Of a DNA stretch of 64,000 bases, positions 50,486 through 61,752 are shown piece by piece. Origin of the DNA: Chrysophaeum taylorii (Eukaryota; Sar; Pelagophyceae; Pelagomonadales; Pelagomonadaceae); contig JAQMWT010000316.1 of assembly GCA_029834535.1 (NCBI GenBank), forward strand, positions 1 through 64,000, read 5' to 3'. The first letter of the stretch is position 1. Each line of letters begins with the position of its first letter. The notes under the pieces were generated by a model. The model had not been told where the DNA came from and did no database searches. It saw only the letters and a program-made list of their open reading frames with translations. The position numbers were made by a program, and so were the translations under genes.

Positions 50486-51305
50486 TCAAGAAAAAGAAGG
50501 AGAAAGGCACGCCCTCCCTCCCTCCCTCCCTGTATGATGATGCTTGTGGCCTAGACCATTATTATTGGAGGAGGAGGAGGAGGACGAAAAGTCGGTCAGG
50601 CCGGCGCGGTCGAGGTTAGGTCTCGCGCCGATATCTATTCGGCGCCTCGAAACGCCAACGAGATCGGCTGCATTCCTCCGGCCGGCGGCGAACAAAAGGT
50701 GGTGCCGCCACCAACGCAGGGGTCGATCGATCACACGCTTTCCTTCGCACCCGACGAGGTTTGCCATCGCCTCGGCTATCTCGAGATTCGTCGCTCCGCT
50801 AAAACGGTAGGGTCGCGCGCGCCATACGGCCGAATCGAATCGCGGCGCGCGCGGTCGGCGGGGGTCGTCGAGAATCGCGAGGTAGGTCGTCTCGCGGCCC
50901 GCGAGAACGCCGAGCCGGAAGTGCGATTTGCCTAACGCCGCCGGCGACGGTATAGCCCGAGCGAGCGCGAGCGCGAGCGCCATCGCCGCAGAACAGAACG
51001 CAGCGGACGCGCGAGAGCTCGAGGGCGGAATGTCGTCGAGTCTTAAGGCGCGCGTCGCCGCGACGAGTTCCGCGGGGTTGCTGGTCGGCGCTTCCGAAAT
51101 TATCCACGCCAAATCGCGCGCGCCGGAAAGATATTCGGCTCGTTCAAAGCTCGCGACCGACTTCCCAGAGGAACTCGTCGAGCCGCCGCGCCCCCGCGAC
51201 GACTCGGAGCTCGAGCGCGAGCAACCCCGCGAGCTTGGTGCGCTCCCTAGCGACGATGGCCTTTCTTCTGAGGATGATGGGGGCAAGCAAAAGAGACAAC
51301 AGCAT
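50486..51305 (-). CDS. unknown protein, probable frameshift or missed intron near its start
   Basis: The main frame (to 50486) has a credible coding stretch, ARDLAWIISEAPTSNPAELV to LRWWRHHLLFAAGRRNAADLVGVSRRR, about 200 residues, ending in poly-Ser/Asn. Upstream, another frame (MLLSLLLAPIILRRKAIV, ATG at 51305) looks coding and would continue into it around 51150, but I see no good splice sites. The region just before the ATG is a Helitron-derived fragment. Function unknown. Confidence 0.4.
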
Positions 51306-51315
51306 CTGCTGCTGG

Positions 51316-51378
51316 TGCTGATCAAAGCAGCTTCGATTGGCGAGGGTGAGAGCGTCGAGCTGAAAGGAGAGTGGGTGT
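51316..51378 (+). repeat. isolated Helitron 3'-region fragment
   Basis: GATCAAAGCAGCTTCGATTGG and GGTGAGAGCG, then GAGCTGAAAGGAGAGTGGG, match the segment lying between the helicase remnant and the 3' end in copies B, D and E. No other Helitron sequence flanks it. Confidence 0.7.
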
Positions 51379-51558
51379 AAAGGGGACGGCAAGGCGCTCG
51401 CCCCTAACCGTCCGGGCGCCGGTGCAGGGTACTGGCGGCGGCCGAGAGAGGCCGTAAGCGTCTTGGCGCTCCCTCCCTGAAGCACACCGAGGAGGAGGTA
51501 AATTTAGGTTATTACAAGTGCTCGCGAACTAACCCTTTTATTTATCTCTGGTGCTGAG

Positions 51559-52374
51559 ATGAAGGGGAGGGCGCGACGATGGCGCAGACCGGCGCGCGCC
51601 AGCAAGATGAACCCGATGCTCGAGGAGTACCGGAAGGTATCGTGGCCCCACGACATGGGGAGATTGCTTGATGCAGACTACGATCCCGCGCGGCGCGCGT
51701 TGCTCTGGATGGCGCTGGAGAAGGCCAACGCCATCCGGCGGAGGTTCGCGTGGGCGATCCCCGACGACCGCGCGATTGGGATCCTTCGGTCCTTCTCTCC
51801 AATCGTCGAAATCGCCGCCGGCCGCGGCTACTGGTGCTCGCTCGTCGAACGCTCCGGAGGAGAGGCGACGGCCTTCGATCGCGCGCCGCCCCGGAGGACG
51901 TTCGCGACCGTTCGCGTCGGCGGTCCAAAAGTTCTCAAGTCTTGCGGGCGAAAGACGCTCTTTTTGTGCTACCCCGACGAAGACGATGACGAGATGGCGA
52001 CGCCCGACGACGAGGCGACCTCGCTCCAGTGCCTCGTCGCGTTTCGCGGCGATACCGTCGTTCTCGCGGGCGAAACCCTTATTTCGGGTGGCACGCTCTC
52101 GCTCTCTCAGGCACCCTGGGGTCGCTGCTTCGACAGCGAGTTCCAAGTGGCCCTCGCCGAAAGGTACCACTGCGTCCTCGTCGCGGATCTTCCGCGCTGG
52201 CCGCACGCGACCGACGCCATTTCCGTCTGGCGCCGCACGCGCGTCTGCCCCGTCCTCTGGCCTTCTTCGGAAGAGGGGGGCGAGGAGAAGGACGAGTGGG
52301 CCGACATCCCGCCCGACGAGAGGCTCGTCTTCTCCCTCGCCGCGCCCTGCGCCCAGCACCTCCTCCGCTCGTAA
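51559..52374 (+). CDS. SAM-dependent methyltransferase-like protein
   Basis: 271 residues. PIVEIAAGRGYWCSLVERSGGEATAFDRAPP (about residues 81-111) is a SAM-binding motif I with the following acidic strand. TLFLCYPDEDDD (about 133-144) fits motif IV, usually LCWPP. RGDTVVLAGE (about 160-169) is followed by LPRWPHATDAISVWRR (about 211-226), a pattern I associate with a family of uncharacterised eukaryotic methyltransferase-like proteins. The substrate is unknown. Converges with the HCF101 gene, 30 bp between stops. Confidence 0.65.
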   Translation: MKGRARRWRRPARASKMNPMLEEYRKVSWPHDMGRLLDADYDPARRALLWMALEKANAIRRRFAWAIPDDRAIGILRSFSPIVEIAAGRGYWCSLVERSGGEATAFDRAPPRRTFATVRVGGPKVLKSCGRKTLFLCYPDEDDDEMATPDDEATSLQCLVAFRGDTVVLAGETLISGGTLSLSQAPWGRCFDSEFQVALAERYHCVLVADLPRWPHATDAISVWRRTRVCPVLWPSSEEGGEEKDEWADIPPDERLVFSLAAPCAQHLLRS

Positions 52375-52404
52375 AAAAAAAAATATATCGAATAACCCCT
52401 CACC

Positions 52405-53742
52405 TCACGCGCCGCTCGAAAGGGCGATGAGGGCGTCGAGGTCGTAGACGTCGTTCTTGAGGCCGGAAGACCAGTCGATCGCGATCGCTCGCTTACCGAT
52501 GAGGGAGACGCGGGAGGGCCGGGGGGGTACTTTTTGGGTCGCGGGCTGGCGGTCGCGGCTCTCGTCGAGGAGCGCGTCGAGGGAGACGACGTGCTCTCGA
52601 GCTTGGTCCCCCACAAATCTCCGAACAACCACGGCGCCGCGGTTGCGGTCGAAGCTCGCGTCGACGGAGACGTCTCTGGTCCTAAACTGCGCGCGAAGGA
52701 GGCGTTCGACGCAATAGTCGGCGAGCGGCCCGAACGCGCTTTTTGCGTCGTCGTCGTCGTCCACGTTCCTCGTTCCTTCGTTGGAATCGCGGACCGCGAG
52801 GGAAAGCGGGATCTCGAAGCAACTCGACTCCCCGAGCCCCAAAGTTGCGGCCACCTGGGCCCTCGTCGAGACGTCCCCAAAAATCCTCGTTCCGCACCCT
52901 TCGAGGTAGGCCATGTTCTCGACGACGGCGAGGGGCGGAACGCGGAACTGCTGGAGAAGACCGAGGCCCCGCAAGACGTCGGCGTGCGCGAGCCGCGAGG
53001 GCGTCGTCACCACCACGGCGCCATCGAGCGCGAGGTCGCGGTAGACCGCGAGAGGAACGTCTCCGATGCCGGGCGGCAGGTCGACGATAAGGTAGTCGAG
53101 CTCGCCCCAGTCGGTCATCGCGAGCAATTGCGTTGCGACGCGACCCGCGAGGGGACCCCGCAGCGCGCTCGGGTCCGTGGATGCCTCGCCCACAAATCCG
53201 AGCGACGCGACGCGCAGGACGCCCGTCTCTTCGGCCTCGATCGGCAGCGCGAGCCCGCCGCCGGCCGGCGACGGTCTCGCCACCTCCCTTCGTCCTACCA
53301 AAGACGGCAGCGAGGGTCCGTGGACATCGGCATCCAGCACACCCACGCGCCCCCCGCGGCGCCAGAGACTCCTGGCGAGGTGCCACGCCACCGTCGACTT
53401 ACCGACTCCGCCTTTACACGAAGTGACGGCAACCGCGCATCGCACCGACGCCGCCCCCGGGCTCGACGCGGGCTTTCCCCCAAAACCCGACGCCCCCAGG
53501 GTGATGCGCACCTCGCGCACCCCACCGACCTTCTCGACCGCCGCGCCGCACGCCTCCGCGACCGCCCGCCGCGCGGGGTGTGCCGCGCTTCCCACGTCCA
53601 CCTCCACCGACACCCTCGTACCCTCGGCCCTCACGCGCGCGAGGCCCCCGCTCACCACGTCCACGCCCAACACCGGGTCCACGACACCTCGCAGCGCACG
53701 CACGGCCTCCTCCTGTAGACTCCTCCGTCCCCACAACCTCAT
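52405..53742 (-). CDS. HCF101: HCF101-type Fe-S cluster carrier (Mrp/NBP35 family)
   Basis: 445 residues with three domains. MIP18/DUF59-like domain is at about 8-85 (LRGVVDPVLG). The P-loop NTPase is at about 100-345, with SCKGGVGKS where SGKGGVGKS is usual, DADVHGPSLPSLVG, DYLIVDLPPGIGD and VVENMAYLEGCG. The C-terminal DUF971 is at about 355-445 (RVSLIGKRAIAIDWSSG, YDLDALIAL). This three-domain order is HCF101, which passes 4Fe-4S clusters to targets such as photosystem I in plastids; non-photosynthetic eukaryotes also have relatives. The Mrp CxxC is reduced to one Cys, as in other HCF101. No obvious transit peptide at this ATG, so location is open. Confidence 0.85.
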   Translation of the reverse strand: MRLWGRRSLQEEAVRALRGVVDPVLGVDVVSGGLARVRAEGTRVSVEVDVGSAAHPARRAVAEACGAAVEKVGGVREVRITLGASGFGGKPASSPGAASVRCAVAVTSCKGGVGKSTVAWHLARSLWRRGGRVGVLDADVHGPSLPSLVGRREVARPSPAGGGLALPIEAEETGVLRVASLGFVGEASTDPSALRGPLAGRVATQLLAMTDWGELDYLIVDLPPGIGDVPLAVYRDLALDGAVVVTTPSRLAHADVLRGLGLLQQFRVPPLAVVENMAYLEGCGTRIFGDVSTRAQVAATLGLGESSCFEIPLSLAVRDSNEGTRNVDDDDDAKSAFGPLADYCVERLLRAQFRTRDVSVDASFDRNRGAVVVRRFVGDQAREHVVSLDALLDESRDRQPATQKVPPRPSRVSLIGKRAIAIDWSSGLKNDVYDLDALIALSSGA

Positions 53743-54044
53743 CCCATTCTTCTGTGTGTGAAAAAAAAATACTAGCCCTCTCCAAGAGAAGGAACGGTCT
53801 TCTTCTCTTTTTACGTGCTAGAAAAAGAAGAAAACGTCGTTCTTCCGCATTTTCTTCTTACTTGTTGCTAGAAAGAGAAACAAATTACCTACAGGACACA
53901 GCAACTGTTCTTCCGCATTTGCGCTCCGTCACGCCCAAGGCGTCGCCATCGCCCAGCGAACCTGGACGTCGAAGCGCTTCTGACTTGAACGCTGTGTCGT
54001 ATAGTTTCTTATTTCGACCAAAGCTCCTGCCGCGCCGGCCACTG
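53743..54044. other. short spacer, AG-rich
   Basis: Upstream region of HCF101. An ATG-GGA-TGA minimal upstream ORF lies just before the start. No gene. Confidence 0.3.
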
Positions 54045-54097
54045 ACAAACAAACAAACAAACAAACAAACAAACAAACAGACAGACAGACAGACAAA
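54045..54097 (+). repeat. (AAAC)n(AGAC)n microsatellite
   Basis: About eight AAAC units run into five AGAC units. It is the same sequence class as the Helitron TGTT/TGTC tract, but no Helitron flanks are present. Confidence 0.9.
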
Positions 54098-55093
54098 GCT
54101 GTCTAAGACTTTTTAGAAGTAAGTAAGGATTTTCGACGTCTCACGTCTCGTGTGCGCTATGTGCACCTCTCAAGAACGTCTGGCACACGCATAACACCGT
54201 GTCCCACACGTTGAGGGGGTCCAGGCAGTTGACCCATATCGTCTGCGACTCTCTGTACCTGCTACGGGGATGATTTTGTACTGCGAGCTCTATGACGAGC
54301 TAATCTGAACGCTGATTGGTTCGTTTAGCGTCAGCACCAGCCAATGAGTGGCCAGAATGCCTCGTCGTCACACGTCAGCATTTTGCGGCGTGCTGCTCGA
54401 GACATTCTGACGAGCAAGCGACATCGACCGACCACTGACCGAACGATGCCTCGGGGGAGGGAACCTCAGCAGCGAATGCGCCGTGCGTAATGAAGACATT
54501 GAACGCGACAAGCGTGCTGAGGAGCAGCGGGTAGCTGAAGCAATGGCGACGCTGCAGAGGCTCGAAGGGCCTTCTTGCAGCCGCGACCAGCTGCGAGGAA
54601 ACGAGCCAAAAACCCGTCAGGGACAACGGTGGAGTGCGTGACGACGAGGACGACGTACACAATGAGGTGGTGATGTCAGAAGCAGAGCCGGTCAGGCCAG
54701 CACCTGGAAATACTGACCTGATTGACCTCTACGGCGACGTGACCGATGTGAATCCAAGCAATTTGCGTGGACTCGACGCCTTCGACCTGCAAGAGTACAG
54801 AGCTCTAGCGTCGGGTTTTGTGCCGACAGCACTCGATCGCGAAGGCGTCATGCGAGCTCCTGCGCGGATGGACAATTATGTGTCGTTCGGCTGACGGCGG
54901 TCGCTCTTGGCGCGCGCCAAGGAACTGTCCTCCGTCCTGCGGAAGCCGACGCGACGCTCTGTTCGCATGTGCGAACGGGCGACTCGGTAGTCCACCTCTG
55001 TTGGCCCCGTAGCACTACAGGGATTGACTTGGCGTCGCGGCTTCGGAACCGCCCCCTTGGTTTCGGATCGTACGCAATGCGGATTTCACCGAC

Positions 55094-55504
55094 GTGATGC
55101 GCAGTCTTATCGACAAGCAAATGACGGAATGCGGACGCCGACGGCAGAACGAGGTGGGCGACGGGCACTGCGGCTACCGCGGTAGCGTGCGGCAGGTGCG
55201 GCAGGTTCTCCTTGAGCGCGGTATTTGCGTCGACTCAATCACTACCGCGCACGTCGAGATGGCGCGCGATGTGGTTGCAAGAGGATTGGAGGACAACCCT
55301 GACGCCATTGCCAAGCTGTCACTCGACCCCAACTTTGCGGAGCACGTTGTAAGGAGGCCGTTGGATCTTCGTGCAGTCGACTGCACTCAGCCCTGCGACC
55401 GCCACTACTTGTTCAGCACCACCGACTCGATCGACGGTCTAGTCCCAGGCCAATGTTTACTCGACTTCGCTGTTGGACATCACTGTTCGGAGATTCGACG
55501 CTGA
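55094..55504 (+). pseudogene. fragment with an OTU-protease-like motif
   Basis: 136 residues containing VGDGHCGYRGSVRQVRQVLLERG. D-G-x-C followed by aromatic and Arg resembles the catalytic loop of OTU cysteine proteases, which also occur in some transposable elements. No matching catalytic His block (HY...) is convincing, and the frame is broken on both sides (continuing in another frame at 55473-55727). Confidence 0.3.
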
Positions 55505-56106
55505 TGGGACCTTCGAAGACGTACCGATCAGTCGCTGCACACCGAGTCGGGAAGACCTGGTATTTGAGCACGACGGCAGAGTTCACCACACGTCCTGGGT
55601 AAGCGTCGAACTTGAGCAGGCTGCCATCACAGTACACAGACGGCTACCCGCAGCCTGGTTATGCGCTCGCAAAGAGCGACACTCAGTGCTAATTATCGCG
55701 CTTGCCGCATTGACTGAAGACGGATAGTGCGCAAGCTAGATAGTACGCGAGAGAGCGAGGTACGAGCTCAGCCCATCAGCGTCGAGACGAAGACGAACTT
55801 AATTCTGCTTTCTTTTCGCATACAAAAACAATAAGATTTCTAGAACTCGCGCTAGAAAATCAAAGCCCTTGCAGGCTCTGCTACTCCTTTTCGAATCCTT
55901 TACACTACACACCTTTTCTACTTTCTATCGTGAGGGTTTTCTCTCCGAGTTAACTACGGCTTTCCCTCATCCTTCCCGTCCTTCCCGTGCGATTTCTACT
56001 TACGAGACAACATGAGAATCGTCTAGTGTCTTCATCACAATAGGAGAAAATCCATCGTTTCGTGCCGTAAGGTCCAAAGTTCACTGTTTACATATAAGCC
56101 CAACTT

Positions 56107-56170
56107 ACTAACTAACTTCAGACCTCCCCCGAGCATGGGAGCCAGACCGGACCGACAGGAGCCAGTCCGG
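56107..56170 (-). repeat. dispersed repeat, inverted copy of 9822-9898
   Basis: The reverse complement reads CTCCTGTCGGTCCGG, TCTGGCTCCCATGCTCG and AGGTCTGAAGTTAGTT, matching 9830-9897 with small differences. Confidence 0.65.
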
Positions 56171-56937
56171 AATCACTGGCCTGTAGACAAGGAGCGCCTA
56201 CATTCAAGCTCATTCGACCATAAACCCAACCTGCTGGGTTTGCGGTTTTTGCGAGGGGGGAATCGGTCGATTTGGACAGGACTTTCGTTCGGGCCTCCGA
56301 GGAGGTCCTCTTGGGCTGTCCGTGAAGGTACAAGTGACTCCGGGCGCGCCCGTATGACTTATATACACTATGCCTGAAGTTGGCGACCGTATTACGAGTC
56401 CAACTTTGGCACCCAGCGTGCAACTAGCGGTCGGAAGCGACTCAAGTCGGACCGCAGAGCGGCCCCGATACGCGAGGGGACAGTTCCTTGTCCTCTCTCC
56501 ACGCTTTTCGTGTGCCGAGGTCATCATCAGAGTCATGCATATAGCTAGTCCGCGACGTTATCCTCCTCCAGAGTCAACGCAGATAGAATCGGCGCGTCGA
56601 TCGCGCGATGGGAGGAGTGTTTGCGCTTGAGACGCGCAGCCTCTCTTTGTCGTTCGATTTTGGCGTGTTCGAACTCGGAGGTGCCCACGTCCAAGAAGCG
56701 GTAAACGATTTTGTACTTGCGGGCTACGCACGAGAGAACCACATGAGCCGAAGAGGCGGAAGGTTTTCGGGGCCAATGCTGTCGAAGACGCGCTCACGTT
56801 GTCGGCGCGCCATCTCACTCTCTGTTCCGGTGTTATTTATGTCGGGGATAGTGCCGCTTTGACTGGCCCCAGCCATACTCAACGCCATTGCCGCCGAGCT
56901 CTGGGTGGCATTTCGGCGACGAGAGTAGGATGTGGCC

Positions 56938-57262
56938 ACGGTCAAGGACGAGCTGCTGGAGGAGGTTGAGTTCGCTCTTGTGAAGTCCGGGCAATTGCCG
57001 AGGATCTCCTTGGTTGAGGTCCCCGGAACGACGTCGCCGAACTTGTCGAGCTGGCCACTGAGCGAGCGATACGCGTCCCAACGAGTGGTCGACCTCAATT
57101 AGGAACTGGTGACGAAGGTACCAAATCTCCATGACATCGAGGACGTCCTCGACCTGAAGGAGAAAATTGTCCGAGTCCCAGAAGCCTTGGTGCTGCTTGC
57201 AGACCTTGAGCGTCTAGAGAGCCGCAGACTGGAGCCACTTGACGCCGCCGCGCTCAGTTAGT
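56938..57262 (+). pseudogene. decayed coding fragment of unknown function
   Basis: A plus-strand frame with clear coding character, VKDELLEEVEFALVKSGQ and then, after an in-frame TAG at about 57101, ELVTKVPNLHDIEDVLDLK and PEALVLLADLERLESRR, ending in a stop near 57260. It lacks a start codon. No family recognised. Confidence 0.4.
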
Positions 57263-57589
57263 AAGACCTTTTCAAAGGGGGCTTGCTTGTCGGATCGATC
57301 GTGACGTCGACATCATTGTCGCCGTCGTCGTCGTCTTCGTCGTAAACGTCGGGATCTGGCACGTTGGTCGCTACTTGGCGAAGCTTGTCATGCTTGTCAC
57401 CCGAGTTGTAAAACCCGTGGAGCCGGGTTCGTGTGAAGCGCGTTTCGTCCGTGGAAGTCATCAACAGTTGCAGGAGTGTCCAGCACCACTTCCAGTACAT
57501 GCGCTGCCGACATGTTGTCGCGCTCGGCGGCTCCTCAGCGGGAGCGGGGCGCTGCCATGCCAAAACCAAGAAACACCTCGAACTCTAAC

Positions 57590-57680
57590 CCATAGATTAT
57601 AATCCCTAACCCTCTAATTTTCTACCTTATCACATAAGTTAACTCCCTAACCCTCTAATTATAATCCCTAACCGCTGAAC
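57590..57680 (+). repeat. short interstitial CCCTAA-rich patch
   Basis: Six or so TAACCC/CCCTAA units are interspersed with TCTAATTATAA. Too degenerate to be a working telomere. Confidence 0.45.
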
Positions 57681-59260
57681 GCCTGTGTGCTCACCAGCTC
57701 ACCCAGACCCGACCTTGGCACCATCCTGCGAGCATTTTAGGCTACACTTGACATTGGATGTCAAACGGGGGTCGAAGGCGCGTCGATCGGCGTCCTATAC
57801 CTCGACAGTCGCGACTCTGAGCAGATTCTACGGACGAAAGTACTTTTCAGTCCTCGTCTAGATGTGTGCTGACGACGCGTCCAGCCCCCCTCAAGACGCC
57901 GATCGAAGCAACTTTGACCCTCCTTGATGGCCGAACAATGACCTTGACACTAAACCCTCTCAAAAATCTGTGATAATAATATGTTGTTGCGGTTTATAGC
58001 CAAATAAGCTTATAGGAACCAACATAAAAGACGGCGCTGATTGCGGTTGCTGCTGTTCGCGAGAGACAGCAGGAACTGCAGATAAAGGGACGTGTACTGG
58101 TATACCTGACGGCGGTGTACCAGACGTTTGATCGCGCTGATTCTGCTGATTGTGTGCGGCTAAGGGTAATACGAAGCATGATGTCCGAAGTTTTGACAAG
58201 CGTTGCGTTCGACCGAGTCAACACCTGCGACCATGTTGGTAGAACGTGATGATAGATAGTAGCAGGTTAAGGAGTAAGTAACGGCTTGTTCCGGTACAAG
58301 CAAATGGTGTCCGAATGTACCGGAACAGGAATCTTCCAACAGAACAAGCGCATATCTTTGATGATATGACATGACCATGTTCAAGGGAAAGGAAAGAAGA
58401 TTCAAGGTCGAAGAATCTGATGACCCGCCCCACTGACGACCTTGGAACGGCAACCAAAGTGCAAGTCTCTCTTCCCCTTTATTTTTTTGACCCAAACGTA
58501 GACATCATGAACGCCAACAATGTCACAAGGATCTTGGTTGAGGTGGTTTTCAAAGAGGTCGACTGCTAATAGGGGGTGGGAGGCACCCGCGTCCCGAGGC
58601 AAAGATCTCTCCTGAGTCTCCCGAGTGGTTGACTGCGGGTTGAGCAACGAGAATATTGCCGGCGTGGCTATAGCTTGCGCACCCGCGCTGACGGAGTGCC
58701 CTACCCACCGCACACCTTGTAACACGGAGAATCGAATCTCCTGTCCGCAGGGCGGATATCGATGTACTCTCGACGACATACATATATAACGACCCCGAAC
58801 GTGGGTAGCTTTGGTTAGCCGGCGCCGAACTTACCGCGGGCCATCAGTCGGCACGTCATTTGTCGGCACGCGACGATTCTGTTGTGCCGCCAGAAGCGTG
58901 TCGGCATTTCCGCGAGGCGACGCAGTGGATAATTAAGCACTCGTCGAGGAGGCTACGGTATTGCAAGCAGGTGGCGTGCGAAGCCGATGTGGCCGACCAG
59001 AAGAAAAAGGGCCCTGGCGATAATCGAACAGCCATTAGCAAGTGATGGCATCGTGAATATTCGTGTCTCGAAGGCCGGCGCGATCGAAGTATTGTTGCGA
59101 GGTTGATGTGGGTCGCAGTTTCACGACCGTCTCATGATCGCGATGATCCTTGCTTCTTTCTCCAGTTCCTGTACTCGCCGCTTTCTTTGCTTTGCACAAC
59201 CCACCATTTATTTATCGGGTGAGCCGTTGGGTTTTGTTGCCCGAGGTTGGGCTAATAATC

Positions 59261-59469
59261 CGCCTTTCAAAAATGTCACTTTCAGACACCTTGAATTATT
59301 ACAAAAGTTTGTGTGTATTTCAGAGTAGTAGTGTCATCGATAAGTCTGGATCCTGAGTAGTAAGTATATGGTCATCGTTCCAGGCGGCCTGATGCCCCGC
59401 TTTCGCCTCTTTCAACAAATATCACTTTCAGACACCTTGAATTACAAAAGTTTGCGTGCATTTCAGAGT
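59261..59469 (+). repeat. 66-bp direct repeat, two copies 143 bp apart
   Basis: 59261-59326 and 59404-59469 share CACTTTCAGACACCTTGAAT and the following TACAAAAGTTTG..TG.ATTTCAGAG with a 3-bp indel. The second copy lies about 350 bp downstream of the AIP1 stop codon. Confidence 0.8.
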
Positions 59470-59602
59470 TGGGATCGAAGTTTCTGGTCCCTATCAACAG
59501 ACATCGTCTGGATCGATCTTGAAGTGTTACAGCTCTCCTGCGCCCTATGTCCCCAGACGCAGCATCGCCGGACGTTTCGAACTATCTATTACGCGCCGCC
59601 GC

Positions 59603-59641
59603 CGCTCGCTCGCTCGCTCGCTCGCTCGCTCGCTCGCTCCG
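59603..59641 (+). repeat. (CGCT)n microsatellite in the AIP1 3' flank
   Basis: About nine CGCT units, 170 bp past the AIP1 stop. Confidence 0.9.
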
Positions 59642-59810
59642 GGAAGGAGATGAGACGATGAGTGCGCGACAGCATCCTCACGGCGCGCGCGCACCAGGAG
59701 TAAGGTAAACTTGCGGCTTCGCGGGAAGGAGAGACGCACGACCATTGATGACAATCGCGAGGAGCGAAGAGATGGCGCCGCCGACGACGACGCGAGGGGA
59801 AGAGAAACAA

Positions 59811-61746
59811 TTAGAGCGGCTGCGGAGGAGGTGAGACGTAAAGAATCAGAAGATGGACGTACCGTCCAGACGCAGGCGCAGGCGTCGTTGCCGACCGAGA
59901 CGAGATGGTCGCCTCGCCAGGCGAGCGCGGTGACGCCGTCCTTGTGCGCGAACTCGAACTTTACGGGCGCGTTTTGCGGATTGTCGAGCGACCAGACGAA
60001 GATGGACTCGTCGTTTGCCGTCGAGGCGAGGAACTTGGAGGAGGGGTGCCAGGCGAGGGAGGTGACGCGGGCCGTATGGAATCGCCAGAGGCTCTGGAGC
60101 TCGACGGCGTAGGCTCGGGTTTCGTAGAGCTTGATTTCGCGGTCAGCGTCGGAAACGGCGAGCTTGGCGCCGTCGGGAGAGAACGAGATGGCGGTGATCT
60201 CGCCTCGGTGCGGCGGAAGCTGCAGCTTCTCGGCGAGGGTGTTTGGATCGAGGACTCGAAGCGAGCCGTCCTTGCCGCCGACGACGACGGCGTCGGCGGC
60301 CGCCCCGACGGCCGTCGGGTCGAACGTCGTCGCGACGAAGAGAGAAACCTTTGGAGGAGGAGGAGGTCCCGAGAGGTCGACGCGGCCGACGCCACGCGTC
60401 GTGGAGAAGACCACGCCGTCGTCGAGGGGCGCGAGGGCGTTGGGCTGGCCGTCGACGGCGAGCTCGGCGTCGTACTCGTCTTTGGAGGCGAAACGGATCT
60501 TGTCGTCGAAGCCCGCGCTGACGACGGCGTACGGCGAGGAAGGCGGCGCCGCGCAGAGCGCCGTCACCTTGCCGGCGTGACAGGGGCGCGCCGGGCTGCC
60601 GCCGGGCTTGGTCGGAATCGCGGTCTCGAGCTTGAGCCAGTTCTCCGGCCCGAAGCGGAAAACGGTACCGTCGTTGCAGCCGACGAAAACCCCGTCGTCG
60701 TCGACGGTCGTCGCCGCGGCGGATATCGGGGCTTGAGGCGCGACCAAGACCTTCGACACGCTGAGCGCGTTGTCGCTGCCGACTGTCAGGCAGTTCACGT
60801 CCCCCGAGAGAGAAACCGAGACGAGACCGCCTTTCTGCGGCCACGCCACGGCGTTCTGCATAGAACCGACGTCCGCGCCGAAATCGAGGGTCGAACACTT
60901 CGTCGTCGTCGTCGTCGAGGTGCCATCCGGAACTACCCACAACTTGACGGTCTTGTCGGCCGACGCCGTCGCGAGGAGCTTGCCGTCCGGGGAAAAGGCG
61001 CACGAATACACCGAACCCTTGTGCGCGAGCTTCTCGTCGGTCGGCCGGAGGTCCGAGAGAGCGACGGTCCCTTCCTTGCCGTCGTACAGCACGATCTTCT
61101 TGTCCGAGCCGACGCTCGCGAAGAGGTCGCCGCTCGGCGCGTAGCGCACGCAGTTGACGTAATTCCTGTGCTCGCTCACCGAGTGGTCGATTTTGAACGG
61201 GGGTCCCTTGTAAAACACGACGCGGAAATCCTCCGAACCGGTCGCGATTCGAAACGGACGCGTTTGCCGGTACGCGCAGGTGATGGCCTTCTTGATGTGT
61301 CCGACCATCTCGCCCACCGTGTTTCCCGTGTCCCACATCACGCACTTCGCCACGACGCCCTTCCCGTCGCCCACGACGCAAATTCGCTTCGATTCGCCGT
61401 CCCATTCCAGGTCGACGATCGCGCCGCCCAACGCCTGCACCTCGAGCTTGAGCGTGTGCTCGGGATTGTCCCACGACCAGACCCGCAAAAACCCGCCCGC
61501 GTCCCCCGACGCCACCCAGAATCCGTTCGGGGAGAACCGGGCGACCCCCACAGCAAATCGATGCCCACGGTACACAAAGTTATCCGTCGGCACCTCCAGC
61601 GACCGGACGATCACGAACTTGGCAAACGGGTAGATCAGTCGCGCCTCCGAGGGGTGTGCGTACAAGTTCAGGGCGTGCCCTCTCTCCATCGACGGCCCGG
61701 GCACGTAACGGCTCAACAGCTTTGGGGACTCCAGAAATGTCGCCAT
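59811..61746 (-). CDS. AIP1: actin-interacting protein 1 (AIP1/WDR1), WD40 repeat protein
   Basis: Exons 61746-59863 and 59819-59811, joined by a 43-bp intron; about 630 residues. Fourteen or so WD repeats fill the length, as in the two-propeller AIP1. The GHRFAVGVARFSPNGFWVASGDAGGFLRVW block (about residues 48-77), ESKRICVVGDGKGVVAKCVMWDTGNTVGEMVGH and HRNYVNCVRYAPSGDLFASVGSDKKIVLYDG align well with WDR1. AIP1 works with cofilin to disassemble actin filaments. Splicing makes the protein end CVWTPL, close to the animal end in WT plus a few residues; the unspliced frame would add a 100-residue low-complexity tail. A start before the GATT repeat is unlikely. Confidence 0.9.
59820..59862 (-). 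other. 43-bp intron before the last two codons of AIP1
   Basis: GTACGT donor at 59862 (same donor sequence as the SDR intron) and CTCCGCAG acceptor ending at 59820. The last exon codes only Pro-Leu-stop. Confidence 0.65.
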
Positions 61747-61752
61747 AAGATT

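Larger units (their letters stand above)
54098..59544. other. gene-poor stretch with decayed coding fragments and repeats
   Basis: Base composition is more AT-rich than the host genes. Short frames with coding character occur on both strands but none is complete. Examples are 54634-54894 plus (TDLIDLYGDVTDVNPSNLRGLDAF) and 58779-58402 minus. Probably old transposable-element debris. Specific pieces are listed separately. Confidence 0.45.

Noticed and set aside
52534-53718. Long plus-strand ORF opposite HCF101
   Set aside because: Shadow of a gene with three recognisable domains.
58690-58770. Possible tRNA gene around GGAGAATCGAATCTCC
   Set aside because: The T-arm-like stem has a six-base loop. 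No matching acceptor, D-arm or anticodon arm could be fitted on either strand.
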